Shown: positions 51,814-60,203 of the stretch, piece by piece
Position numbering within the stretch: position 1 is the stretch's first letter
Layout of the letters: each line of letters begins with the position of its first letter
Program-made: the position numbers and the translations under genes
Notes under the pieces: model-generated
Seen by the model: the letters and a program-made list of their open reading frames with translations, nothing else
The model's database searches: none
Told to the model about the DNA's origin: nothing
DNA from: Neptunomonas qingdaonensis
Lineage (GTDB): Bacteria > Pseudomonadota > Gammaproteobacteria > Pseudomonadales > Balneatricaceae
Direction of reading: 5' to 3'
Length of the DNA stretch: 64,000 nucleotides
NCBI RefSeq assembly: GCF_900113275.1
Contig: NZ_FOOU01000007.1
Location: 62,001 to 126,000 of the forward strand

Positions 51814-52800
51814 ATGCAAAACAAAGTGATAAATATCCTAAACATTACAAATGGTGATTGCGCTGTTGAAATAATGGAAAAAGCAGATATTCCAGGTGTA
51901 TTTCTACCATGGCGTGATGTATTGCATGATGGACCTGTGCCAGCAGATCTTACGTTGGAAAAACTTTCCCAAGTGCGCGCGCAGTTCATCATAGATCAGG
52001 GGTGGGGAGAACCTGAACATATCAAACAACATTTCATTCAAAGAGATAAAACGCTTAATTCATTTGAGGAATATGAAAAAATAATATTGTGGTTTGAACA
52101 TGATTTGTATGACCAACTACAGATATTGCAAATACTCGATTGGTTTAATCAAAACAGACGTAAAGAAACAGCCTTATCAATTATCTGTGTTGATCAATAT
52201 TTGGGAATGCTCTCACCAGATGAAATGAGTGGTTTATTTGAATACGAAGAAGCTGTTACAGAAAGCCACCTGAGGCTCGCCAGTAAGGCTTGGGCAGCCT
52301 TTCGATCTGGCTCTCCTGAAAAGTGGAGTGCCTTATTGAAAGCGGATACTAGTGCATTGCCATTTCTGGAAGGGGCCATTATCAGGATGTTAGAAGAATA
52401 TCCGAGTTGCGTTAATGGCCTGTCCCGGACAGCACAGAAAGCTCTCGAAATTATTCTACAGGGCGAAAAACGTCCCGGGAGAATATTTGGTTTATCCCAA
52501 GCGACGGAAGATCGGAGGTTTCTAGGGGATTCAAGTTTTTGGGGAATACTGCACGAGTTCTTAGCGTCATCGCCAGCATTGCTTAAATTACCCCAAGGTA
52601 AGGAGTTAACTTTGCCAATGAGCCCTGATCAGGAATTGTCTCTTACCCAAGCGGGTAAAGACGTTCTTTCCGGAAAAAGGAACTGGTTAGAAATCATTGA
52701 GCAAGATCGTTGGATTGGCGGAGTTCATTTAACGCCCGACAATATGTGGTGCTGGGACTCAGATTCAGGCTCGCTGGTAAAAAGCACCTCATTCATCTGA
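51814..52800 (+). CDS. DUF1835 domain protein
   Basis: The 328-aa protein opens with a DUF1835 domain (INILNITNGDCAVEIMEKAD, then FLPWRDVLHDGPVP and LWFEHDLYDQLQ), about residues 5-130. The C-terminal part resembles the partner domain usually found with it (FLEGAIIRMLEEYPS; LSLTQAGKDVL). The function is unknown; these proteins are cytoplasmic. It follows the small gene at 51568 without a gap. A fragment of the GGGGCAGGTCTTGCAT repeat family lies just downstream. Confidence 0.8.
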   Translation: MQNKVINILNITNGDCAVEIMEKADIPGVFLPWRDVLHDGPVPADLTLEKLSQVRAQFIIDQGWGEPEHIKQHFIQRDKTLNSFEEYEKIILWFEHDLYDQLQILQILDWFNQNRRKETALSIICVDQYLGMLSPDEMSGLFEYEEAVTESHLRLASKAWAAFRSGSPEKWSALLKADTSALPFLEGAIIRMLEEYPSCVNGLSRTAQKALEIILQGEKRPGRIFGLSQATEDRRFLGDSSFWGILHEFLASSPALLKLPQGKELTLPMSPDQELSLTQAGKDVLSGKRNWLEIIEQDRWIGGVHLTPDNMWCWDSDSGSLVKSTSFI

Positions 52801-52836
52801 GCCTTCTCAAGAAAGATTTTAAAGGGCAAAATATTA

Positions 52837-52878
52837 GGGGACTTGCCCTGTACTTTGCAGCTTTGGATATATTCTCTG
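52837..52878. repeat. Partial MITE-like repeat (copy D)
   Basis: GGGGACTTGCCCTGTACTTT followed by GCAGCTTTGGATATATTCT matches the left end and core of copies B and C. No right end was found, so it appears truncated. Confidence 0.65.
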
Positions 52879-52982
52879 CAGCTAAATATGCAATAAAAGT
52901 TTAACAAGGCCAGCCACAAGCAGCCTTGCGGTGCTGGACCTAAGTGTTCTGGCGGCGCCAGGCCTGACAGGGACGACAACTA

Positions 52983-54692
52983 ATGATGGAACATCTCACA
53001 CAAATTCTCCTTTTGCTGGCCGTGACAATTGCTGTCGTTGTGGCTTTTCAGCGCCTTCAGATACCCACCAGTCTCGGCTATTTGCTAGTGGGGGTGATTC
53101 TTGGCCCACACACGCTGGGGCCAACGGTTGCATTGCAGCAATTCTCATCGCTAGCAGAATTTGGCGTCGTCTTTTTGCTATTTACGATCGGGCTTAGTTT
53201 CTCATTACCCCAATTGAATGCGCTGCGGCATCAGGTTCTTGGGTTGGGAAGCGCCCAGGTTTTCCTCACCACCTTGCTTGTTGGAACACTCGTGTGGCTC
53301 GCAGGGTTGCCTGTCCCTGCAGCGTTCGTCTTCGGTGCTGTCTTCGCCCAGTCCTCGACTATCATCATTGCCAGCCTGTTGAAGGAACAAGGTGAAGAGA
53401 ACTCTCAGCATGGCCGTCTCGGGGTCGCCATGTCGGTATTTCAGGACGTCACAGCCGTTCCTTTTTTGGTGATCATCCCTGTGCTGGGTGTTTCAGTGGC
53501 AGCCGATGTGCTGCTGGGCGCCCTTGTATGGGCGCTGGTGAAAGCAGTTGTAGCATTCGCTCTGGTTTTCTTTGCAGGACGCTGGCTGTTGGGTCCCCTG
53601 TTTCATCTGGTTTCGAAACGCATGAATCTGGAGATTTTCACACTGGCGGTGCTGTTGGTCGTATTGCTCGCGGCATGGGCCACCAACAGCCTGGGCTTGT
53701 CTCTGGCATTCGGTGGGTTTCTTGCCGGCATGATGCTGGGCGATACGGAATTTCGCCATCAGGTTGAATCGAGCATACGTCCTTTCCGTGATGTGCTGCT
53801 GGGGCTATTTTTTATTGGTATCGGGATGCTCATTGAGCCAGCCGCGATACTGCCCATTTGGCATTGGTCGTTGCTCGGCGCATTGGTCATCCTGACCAGC
53901 AAGTTACTGATCGTGGCTGGGATGGTACGCAAGAGCGGGATTGATATTCAGGTTGCCTGGCGCACCGGGTTATTGTTAAGCGTGGGCGGTGAGTTTGGTC
54001 TCGCGCTCATCGCTATTGCGTTGGACTCCTCTGTGATCGACGGGAAATTGGGCCAGATATTGATCACCTCTGTGCTACTTTCGCTGATTGCGGGTGCGGC
54101 GCTCATCCGCTTTAATGGCGTTATTGCAGCATGGGTGGCGGGTAAACGGCCTGGTGAGGATTTAGCTATGCCGGATTCGCTGGACTCTCCGGATCAGCAA
54201 GTTGTGATTGGCGGCTATGGCCGTGTAGGCCATACTATTGGTGTGTTATTGCATTCAAAGGGTATTCCGTTTGTGGCCTTCGATACGGATCCGGAGCGGG
54301 TAAAGCAGGGTAGAGCTACGGGTCATAAGGTATCTTTTGGTGATATTTCCGATCCGGAATTACTCTCTGTCATTCACTTGGATCGTGCCGCTCTCATCGT
54401 GCTTACCATTGGCAATCCCAACACAGCATTGAATGCGATTGCTTTTTTGGACAGAATCTGCCCGCAAGTTCCGGTTATTGCGCGCGCCAAGGATCTTGAG
54501 ATGAGTGGGCGTCTGTTGAAGGCGGGTGCCAGCTATGCCTACCCGGAAACAATTGAAGCGAGCCTGCGATTAGGCGAGATGGCCCTGCAGTTACTCGAAG
54601 TTCCGTCTGAAGAAGTTGAAGAACTAATACAAGATGTGCGCAATTGGGATTATAAGCCTGTACTGGAAAATGAGGATAACAAGCAGAGATGA
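52983..54692 (+). CDS. Kef-type K+/H+ antiporter (CPA2) with RCK/TrkA-N domain
   Basis: The 569-aa protein has about 12 N-terminal helices (residues 5-385), with CPA2 motifs LGYLLVGVILGPHTLGP and FAQSSTIIIASLL, and SVFQDVTAVPFLV holding the functional Asp. A cytoplasmic TrkA-N Rossmann domain follows (about 405-520), with QQVVIGGYGRVGHTIG (dinucleotide-binding) and VAFDTDPERV. It is likely a glutathione- or nucleotide-gated potassium efflux antiporter for pH or electrophile response. There is no KefF/KefG-like partner next to it. Two ATGs lie at 52983 and 52986; no strong ribosome binding site. Confidence 0.9.
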   Translation: MMEHLTQILLLLAVTIAVVVAFQRLQIPTSLGYLLVGVILGPHTLGPTVALQQFSSLAEFGVVFLLFTIGLSFSLPQLNALRHQVLGLGSAQVFLTTLLVGTLVWLAGLPVPAAFVFGAVFAQSSTIIIASLLKEQGEENSQHGRLGVAMSVFQDVTAVPFLVIIPVLGVSVAADVLLGALVWALVKAVVAFALVFFAGRWLLGPLFHLVSKRMNLEIFTLAVLLVVLLAAWATNSLGLSLAFGGFLAGMMLGDTEFRHQVESSIRPFRDVLLGLFFIGIGMLIEPAAILPIWHWSLLGALVILTSKLLIVAGMVRKSGIDIQVAWRTGLLLSVGGEFGLALIAIALDSSVIDGKLGQILITSVLLSLIAGAALIRFNGVIAAWVAGKRPGEDLAMPDSLDSPDQQVVIGGYGRVGHTIGVLLHSKGIPFVAFDTDPERVKQGRATGHKVSFGDISDPELLSVIHLDRAALIVLTIGNPNTALNAIAFLDRICPQVPVIARAKDLEMSGRLLKAGASYAYPETIEASLRLGEMALQLLEVPSEEVEELIQDVRNWDYKPVLENEDNKQR

Positions 54693-54961
54693 GCATCGAG
54701 TGAATATTAACGTTTGTGGCGGCGCCGGTCTGATTCTCACTCGCCAGGGCCTGCTCTCCTGCACCCGATGTAAAGTGAATTGTCTCATGCGCGCAATTGT
54801 TTTTAGGTTAACTTTATTTAGTGGAAGGTTATAGAGTGCTATTGTAGAAATTCATGGGTTTGCTCTTTTATTGGTTTTATTGTCTTGTAGCTCAGTGTGA
54901 CTGCGAGGCAGGGGAAAGGCCTGATAAAAGCATATCCTCGAACTTGTAAAGGAGAGCGAAA

Positions 54962-55423
54962 ATGACAACTTCAAAACCTATTCCCAAAGGCGAACATGGT
55001 ATTACCCCTTATTTAATTATTAAAGGTGCAGATACCGCCATCCAGTTTTATACACGGGTATTCGGCGCAAAAGAGATCGGTCGTTTGTTGATGCCAGGTG
55101 GGGTGATCGGACATGCTGAAATGCAAATTGGTGATGCCAAATTCATGTTGGCTGAAGAGAATGTCGAATGGTGTAATACAAGCCCTGTGACTTTAGGCGG
55201 AACCCCTGTAACCATCGCTCTGTATGTAGATGATGTTGATGCAACCTACCAGCTTGCGCTTGACTCAGGTGCAACAGGAACAATGCCAGTCAAAGATGAA
55301 TTTTATGGTTTACGTGTGGGTGTGTTTTTGGATCCCTTCGGACACAAGTGGCATATTATGTCGCACATCGAGGATGTATCTTTCGACGAGATGCAGAAAC
55401 GTTGCGATGCAATGTTTGCATAA
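54962..55423 (+). CDS. VOC-family protein (PhnB-like)
   Basis: The 153-aa protein of the glyoxalase/bleomycin-resistance fold opens with HGITPYLIIKGADTAIQFYT and contains GHAEMQIGDAKFMLAEEN and FGVxxDPFGHKWH-like VFLDPFGHKWHIMSH, with the metal-site His and Glu of the PhnB-like subgroup. Relatives are annotated as glyoxalases or demethylubiquinone methyltransferases without firm evidence. AAAGGAG sits 8-9 bp before the ATG. It is a single gene with 269 bp upstream in which I see no further feature. Confidence 0.88.
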   Translation: MTTSKPIPKGEHGITPYLIIKGADTAIQFYTRVFGAKEIGRLLMPGGVIGHAEMQIGDAKFMLAEENVEWCNTSPVTLGGTPVTIALYVDDVDATYQLALDSGATGTMPVKDEFYGLRVGVFLDPFGHKWHIMSHIEDVSFDEMQKRCDAMFA

Positions 55424-55520
55424 CATATCGGTCAACACATATGAGTGAGCTATCACAAGGATGTGAGGTTTTTAAGGCTTCGTAGTTTTCATTTTTTAAA
55501 TGAGAGTAAATGCCTTTGCT

Positions 55521-55731
55521 GCCTGCAATAGGCGGGTTAATTATGCCCCGGCTTTGTTCATTACTAACCTTTTGATAATCCTTTAAAAGATCAATCTTTT
55601 GTGATTGTTTGTTGAGTATGGTGGGTGAATTTTGACCCGCTTAGATGAGTGTGGGATGCGGTGATATTGCATATTTTCAATCATTTCAATCCATTAGGTA
55701 ATGATGACTATTGGCGCGAAGTTTGCTCATA
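55521..55731. repeat. MITE-like repeat, GGCGGGTT family (copy 2)
   Basis: It begins CCTGCAATAGGCGGGTTAAT, contains TTTTGACCCGCTTAGATG, and aligns with 29791-30010 almost throughout. As with copy 1 it sits upstream of a gene in the same orientation (gap 55424-55823 holds nothing else). Confidence 0.8.
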
Positions 55732-55823
55732 ACTAAAGAACTAGCGAAGATTTGATCTGTGAGGTTTGATGTGAAAAAAGCAGGTCGGTAGGTTTGCTTT
55801 AGACATATTAGCGGAGAGGTATA

Positions 55824-56159
55824 ATGGAATCAGACATAGTTGCCGGAAGCGAAGTTGGATTAACCGCTGAATATATTGTGGGCCTTTCCATACTCGCTAC
55901 GGTTGGTCTTGTTGCCATGTGGGGTATGTTCTGGAGTTCAGTGGCAAAATCAAATGAAAGCATTTCAGGTATTCTGAAAAGTCCTGCATTTTTCAAAGTT
56001 GTTACCGTCATCGGTGTCATTGCTGCAACGGTTGTTTTAAGTTTAGCAGGCCGACTTGAAGGCAATATAACGGGAGCAATACTCAGTGGTATTGTTGGTT
56101 ACGTGCTTGGTCAATTGTCGGGTAAGCTTGAGACTGACGATAAGCCTGCAAAAAACTAG
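55824..56159 (+). CDS. Small membrane protein with two or three helices
   Basis: The 111-aa protein has a short acidic N-terminus, then helices at about 16-36 and 52-71 and a weaker Gly-rich one at about 78-93 (GAILSGIVGYVLGQLSG), and a charged tail. A good GGAGAGG precedes the ATG. No family is recognised. It might be a phage-holin-like or stress membrane peptide; nothing in context decides. Confidence 0.6.
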   Translation: MESDIVAGSEVGLTAEYIVGLSILATVGLVAMWGMFWSSVAKSNESISGILKSPAFFKVVTVIGVIAATVVLSLAGRLEGNITGAILSGIVGYVLGQLSGKLETDDKPAKN

Positions 56160-56252
56160 CTTGCTAGGTTTTTGCTGCGATTGACTCTGATTATGAAGCT
56201 TATTGGTGGCCTTCTTGAGTGTTGAACGCCAATCACAATTCAGGAAAATATT

Positions 56253-56690
56253 ATGTTTGAAATTAACCACCAAGTCGGTATCAAGGCATCTCCTGAGAAA
56301 ATTTATCACGCATTGACTACAGATGAAGGACTCACTAATTGGTGGACTAACGATATATCCGGGGCAGGCAATGTTGGTTCTACCATTAAATTTCGTTTTA
56401 ATGGCGGCGGTCCTGATTTTTCAGTGACAGAACTTGTTGAAAATAAAACGGTGCGCTGGAAGCATTCTGGTAGCACACCGGAAGCGTGGATGGGCACCGA
56501 AATATTGTTTCAAATACAAGCCGGTGATGACCAAACCTATGTTCGTTTTACGCACTCCCATTGGAAAGAGTCTACTGACTTTCTGGCACATTGCAGCACC
56601 AAGTGGGCTGTATTCTTACTCAGCCTTAAAGATTACCTTGAAGCTAATCAAGGTCGGCCGTTCCCAAATGATGTGCAAATAAGCCATTAA
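56253..56690 (+). CDS. SRPBCC (AHSA1/START-like) protein
   Basis: The 145-aa single-domain protein shows the family opening QVGIKASPEKIYHALTTDEG, the LTNWWTNDISG segment, TVRWKHSG and a closing helix SLKDYLEAN. Such proteins bind hydrophobic ligands or act as small regulators; the ligand is unknown. The ATG follows CAGGAAAATATT, giving a usable Shine-Dalgarno. It stands alone. From its stop to 57198 (508 bp) I see no gene or repeat I can support. Confidence 0.87.
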   Translation: MFEINHQVGIKASPEKIYHALTTDEGLTNWWTNDISGAGNVGSTIKFRFNGGGPDFSVTELVENKTVRWKHSGSTPEAWMGTEILFQIQAGDDQTYVRFTHSHWKESTDFLAHCSTKWAVFLLSLKDYLEANQGRPFPNDVQISH

Positions 56691-57198
56691 AGATGGACCA
56701 GTGCTGCTTTTTTCGTTAACTGAGGTCTACTGGTTGTGTGGTAGTTGAATAACTGTCGAATGTCTGAATCGGTTAAGCTAATGATATCAGAGGGTTCATT
56801 TCAAAAAAGAATTATGAAGAATCTCAAGCCGCATTATTGGTCTTAGTGGTGCGTCAATCCTGACTCGAATTATGCATCGGTAGCTAGTGGCGCTGTCTGC
56901 GGTCGTCATGAATCTGCTTGGAGCGGAGCAATAGATAGGACCAGCCTCGTAACACGTGTGCGCCGTCTCAAATAAATCAACATGATTCTTATCGGCTGAG
57001 GCAAATATATAAAAAATTATATTGATACGCATCATGCCCTCTTTGACTTATGATTAAGTCGTTCAAACTTCAAGGCTTTGAATAATACTTTGCAACTAGG
57101 AATATTTCAGATGTGGATGCCAGGCATCAGCGAAAACTGCGTATGTCGCTTACTGCTATTTTTTCAAACGGATATTTTACGTTTTACTAGAGGATGTA
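56691..57198. other. Non-coding gap with no recognised feature
   Basis: I find no credible gene here. A minus-strand frame at 56796-57035 (79 codons) has no ribosome binding site or family-like sequence. A stretch near 56850-56980 is slightly GC-richer and could be a decayed gene fragment, but I could not identify it. Confidence 0.5.
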
Positions 57199-57657
57199 AT
57201 GAATAATTCAAGTGCGTCATTAATAAGAACGGTTTTTGCAAAAGTTTTCACACTGATATTTTTTGGATTAGCTGTGGTTATTATTTTTTCATTATTTTTC
57301 AACGTTGTGGAAGGTATAATCAATAAAGAAAATCTCACTGAGGTGTTATTGAGTAGTATAAATACGGGAATTATTGGATTAGCTGTCTTTGAATTAGCCT
57401 TGATTATAAATAAAGAATACTCAGGCCCTATCGAAGACGATGAGAAAGACGCTGTCGGAACCTTGCGGGAAACACTCCCCAGATTTATCGGAACTGTGTG
57501 CGTTGCTTTATCTCTGGAGGGGTTGATTATGGTCATTAAATATAGTCAATTGGATTTGGCCGGTAATTTATACTACCCGGTAGCCATTATTATCAGTACG
57601 GCATTTCTTTTATCCGCATTAGGTCTTTTCATATACTTAACAGATAAACGAAGTTAA
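57199..57657 (+). CDS. Four-helix membrane protein of unknown function
   Basis: The 152-aa protein has four hydrophobic helices at about 14-33, 52-68, 94-110 and 126-146, with an acidic loop (GPIEDDEKDAVG) between the second and third. No family is recognised. GAGGATGTA precedes the ATG. It is single, with a 22-bp hairpin 58 bp after its stop. Confidence 0.65.
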   Translation: MNNSSASLIRTVFAKVFTLIFFGLAVVIIFSLFFNVVEGIINKENLTEVLLSSINTGIIGLAVFELALIINKEYSGPIEDDEKDAVGTLRETLPRFIGTVCVALSLEGLIMVIKYSQLDLAGNLYYPVAIIISTAFLLSALGLFIYLTDKRS

Positions 57658-57714
57658 ACAGACATAAGATGAAAGGAATGCAAAGCATGCCCCATCTTTC
57701 CATGGCCGCTATCG

Positions 57715-57736
57715 TAACCACCATCAATGGTGGTTA
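57715..57736. terminator. Perfect 22-nt hairpin downstream of the four-helix protein
   Basis: The arms TAACCACCAT and ATGGTGGTTA enclose CA. There is no U tract. The surrounding 57658-58028 contains no supportable gene. Confidence 0.45.
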
Positions 57737-58028
57737 TGAGGAAGTGGTCTGCAAAGATGTTCCTACTGCTCTTCAGTTAAGAGCTTTTTCAACGAAACAT
57801 CGGATTAGAAGGGCGTGCTAGCGGCGGCGAAGGCCGGCAGTGGCTGGAATAAACAAACTTGCTTTCAGATTATTCAATGCACTGATGGATGTGGGCAGGC
57901 GGTGCATTTTTTTTAACCCGTTAACGAATAGTACTAATCAGCATAGGACTACTATAGGCTCAGGTTGGATAATGACAAAGTATATCGCTATTTACAGAGC
58001 CTATTCTAAACTGGTCATTCTACAGAAA

Positions 58029-58193
58029 TTATTTTTTTAGCTTAGCGGCGATTGTAACGGCAATAGCCGCCGCAGCAAATAAGCCGAGAATTGAAGGTTC
58101 AGGAACAGTAGCTATTGGGTCAACAGGAGCACCTGCCAGAACAGAAAAAGATGTGCAGATCATTGCTGTCGCTAGTAATAGTTTATTTTTCAT
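58029..58193 (-). CDS. Mini PEP-CTERM protein 1 (54 aa)
   Basis: This is a very short exported protein made almost wholly of two sorting signals. Residues 1-20 are a signal peptide (MKNKLLLATAMICTSFSVLA) with a V-L-A cleavage site. Residues 30-54 are a PEP-CTERM domain: VPEPS, an Ala-rich hydrophobic helix and the basic end KLKK. Between cleavage sites only about 13 residues remain (GAPVDPIATVPEP). PEP-CTERM proteins are cut by an exosortase, which is not in this window. TATGGAGA lies about 7 bp before the ATG. It is the third in transcription order of a tandem array of three paralogues. Confidence 0.87.
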   Translation of the reverse strand: MKNKLLLATAMICTSFSVLAGAPVDPIATVPEPSILGLFAAAAIAVTIAAKLKK

Positions 58194-58243
58194 CGACTAT
58201 CTCCATATGTCATGAATACTGTTTTTCAGATGCAGACAAAGGA

Positions 58244-58284
58244 GAGAGATAATCACTAAAGCGTATTTTTGAGTGACAGCTCTC
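58244..58284. other. Inverted repeat between mini PEP-CTERM genes 1 and 2
   Basis: The outer arms GAGAG/CTCTC and inner arms TCACT/AGTGA fold in the spacer. It may be a terminator, attenuator or RNA processing site. Confidence 0.5.
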
Positions 58285-58303
58285 TATTGTAGCGCTACTG
58301 AAA

Positions 58304-58459
58304 TTATTTTTTTATCTTAGTTGCGATTGTAACAGCAATGGCAGCAGCAGCAAACAGGGCTAGTACCGAAGGCTCGGGTATATTTGTTGCAACTGTGCCA
58401 GCTATAACGGGCACGGATGTGAACAGCATTGTCACTGCTAGCAATATTTTATTTTTCAT
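58304..58459 (-). CDS. Mini PEP-CTERM protein 2 (51 aa)
   Basis: This is a paralogue of the neighbours on both sides. The signal peptide MKNKILLAVTMLFTSVPVIA is followed by a 10-residue mature segment GTVATNIPEP and the PEP-CTERM helix and basic end (IATKIKK). The C-terminal half is nearly identical to copies 1 and 3 (LFAAAAIAVTIA), while the short mature segment differs in sequence but keeps its length. Upstream GGAGTAAGAAG supplies the ribosome binding site. Confidence 0.87.
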   Translation of the reverse strand: MKNKILLAVTMLFTSVPVIAGTVATNIPEPSVLALFAAAAIAVTIATKIKK

Positions 58460-58497
58460 CTTCTTACTCCATATGTAATGAGGACTACTTTTAAGAT

Positions 58498-58536
58498 CCG
58501 AGATGCAGATAGATAACTACTAAACGCGAATCTCGG
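58498..58536. other. Inverted repeat between mini PEP-CTERM genes 2 and 3
   Basis: The arms CCGAGAT and ATCTCGG are separated by 25 nt, in the same relative place as the hairpin in the other spacer. Confidence 0.5.
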
Positions 58537-58599
58537 TCTTTTGAAACGTTTCTATAAGCGTCTTTTAAAGTGGCGCTCTATTTTGTAACTCTACACATA

Positions 58600-58755
58600 T
58601 CATTTTTTAAATTTAGCTACGATTGTAATAGCAATGGCAGCGGCAGCAAATAAGCCGAGTGTTGAAGGCTCAGGTATAACACTTGTTGGCGCGCTGGCCA
58701 GAGTAGGAAAAGATGTGGACACCATTGCCGCAGTCAACAATAATTTATTTTTCAT
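58600..58755 (-). CDS. Mini PEP-CTERM protein 3 (51 aa)
   Basis: This is the first gene of the array in transcription order. The signal peptide MKNKLLLTAAMVSTSFPTLA has a T-L-A cleavage site, the predicted mature segment is SAPTSVIPEP, then comes a PEP-CTERM helix LGLFAAAAIAITIVA and the end KFKK. GATATAGGGATAAGACATATG upstream gives only a weak Shine-Dalgarno (GGGATAAG). The AT-rich 58756-59024 region, shared with the divergent 59025 gene, probably holds the promoter. Confidence 0.87.
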   Translation of the reverse strand: MKNKLLLTAAMVSTSFPTLASAPTSVIPEPSTLGLFAAAAIAITIVAKFKK

Positions 58756-59024
58756 ATGTCTTATCCCTATATCGTTAAATTATAATTATTAGTAGTATTA
58801 CTTATCTTTTTTCGATAGTAATCATTTGATAAATACACATGCAAAGTTTAAGCCGTAAATTTATTCTCTTATAAAACAGTGTGTTATTTTTATTCTGTGT
58901 TTGAAATTGGCGTTTTTGTAAAATTTTCTGACAGTAATGGGGTATCGGGTCTTTTTTGATTTTTTTAAGGATACGGCAAGGAATATTCTTTGGCATCTGA
59001 AAATCAATGCGTCATACTTAATCA

Positions 59025-59879
59025 ATGATTGAATATCTTCTTAATAACAGCACTGACTTATTTACATATAGCTTAATGGTGACACTTGGGTTATTGGTAA
59101 TTGGGGAGGTGTTCTTACCTTGGATTAAATCCACGGCCTCAATTCCCGTACGCTGGTGGAATAATATCGCGCTACATCTGGTAAATAGCTACATTATACT
59201 TTTGGTTATGCCTGTGACGACTATTTCAGCGGCGATTTATTTTCAGGAGAATACGTTAGGACTATTTCATCTGCTGAATTTAAACTTCTGGTTTGCTTTT
59301 ATTATTGGCTTTTTTATATATGACCTGTTTCATTACAGCATCCATCGGGTTTTTCATCAAGTTCCTCTGTTATGGAAATTACACCGCTTGCATCACACTG
59401 ATCCTGATGTTGATGTCAGTACCGAATTAAAACACCATCCTTTTGAGCTTGTTGTTACCGTGGTCTCAGCAGTTGTAGTCGTTTTTGTTTTCGGTATCCC
59501 CGCTGTGTCGATTATTCTTTGCTCACTATTTGCTCAGGTGGTTAGTCTTATTAGCCATGCCAATATAAAAATAGCAGAAAGTGTAGATACACCTATACGT
59601 AAGGTGTTCGTAACACCGGCAATGCATCGAATCCACCATTCAGCCTGGCAGCCAGAAACGGACAGTAATTACGGTGTACTTTTTTCATTTTGGGATAGAT
59701 GGTTCGGTACATACGTTGATAAGCCGCTAGCGGGTTATGAGGGTATGAAGCTGGGTTTGGATGGCTTCCGATCTCCCAGAGATCTGTGGTTAGATAAGCT
59801 TTTATTACAACCTTTTCGTCGGCATGTGGTAGTACCCGCCTCGATCAGTGAGCCTATTGATGAGGGCAAAAGCACGTAA
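59025..59879 (+). CDS. Fatty acid hydroxylase/sterol desaturase family membrane protein
   Basis: The 284-aa integral membrane di-iron enzyme has the family's histidine clusters in order: DLFHYSIHRVFH, LHRLHHTDPDVD, KHHPFE and the final MHRIHHS (about residues 103-205). Four or more helices surround them. The family hydroxylates or desaturates lipid chains or sterol-like compounds; the real substrate is unknown. The start begins MIEYLLNN, with no clear ribosome binding site. It is divergent from the mini PEP-CTERM array. Confidence 0.88.
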   Translation: MIEYLLNNSTDLFTYSLMVTLGLLVIGEVFLPWIKSTASIPVRWWNNIALHLVNSYIILLVMPVTTISAAIYFQENTLGLFHLLNLNFWFAFIIGFFIYDLFHYSIHRVFHQVPLLWKLHRLHHTDPDVDVSTELKHHPFELVVTVVSAVVVVFVFGIPAVSIILCSLFAQVVSLISHANIKIAESVDTPIRKVFVTPAMHRIHHSAWQPETDSNYGVLFSFWDRWFGTYVDKPLAGYEGMKLGLDGFRSPRDLWLDKLLLQPFRRHVVVPASISEPIDEGKST

Positions 59880-60203
59880 CCCTTGTTTCTTCAGTGAGGC
59901 TGGCTGGCAAGATCAACTGGTTATTTTTTGCATGAGGGCATTCATTCCCTGTTTGTTGTGTAATGGCAAGTTCATTTCTAAGATGTACTCGTACTCTTGA
60001 TGCGAATCAAAAAATCAGTTTATCGGGTTGTATTTTTCTGTTGTTCAGCAATTCTCGTCTATACTCTGCTATGCAAATTATCTCCAACAAGTAAGATATG
60101 TTTATTACCTTTGCTTTTTAAGTAGCGGTTTTTTCTACTATTTTTTTCGTTATCTTCCTGTTTTCGGTGTTTGCCTGAATTTTCCGGCCTTTAGAGATGT
60201 ATT
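59880..60203. other. Leader region of the giant adhesin gene
   Basis: This is AT-rich, non-coding DNA with several T runs, 324 bp long. I see no repeat copy or clear promoter consensus that I could assign with confidence. Confidence 0.5.

Noticed and set aside
54880-54950. tRNA-like stretch (TAGCTCAGT)
   Set aside because: No acceptor, anticodon or T arms can be drawn around it; chance match.
56796-57035. 79-codon minus-strand ORF
   Set aside because: No ribosome site, no family and no coding-like composition.
58802-58996. 64-codon minus-strand ORF upstream of the mini PEP-CTERM array
   Set aside because: Highly AT-rich, Lys/Ile-heavy and without a ribosome site; more likely the promoter and leader region.
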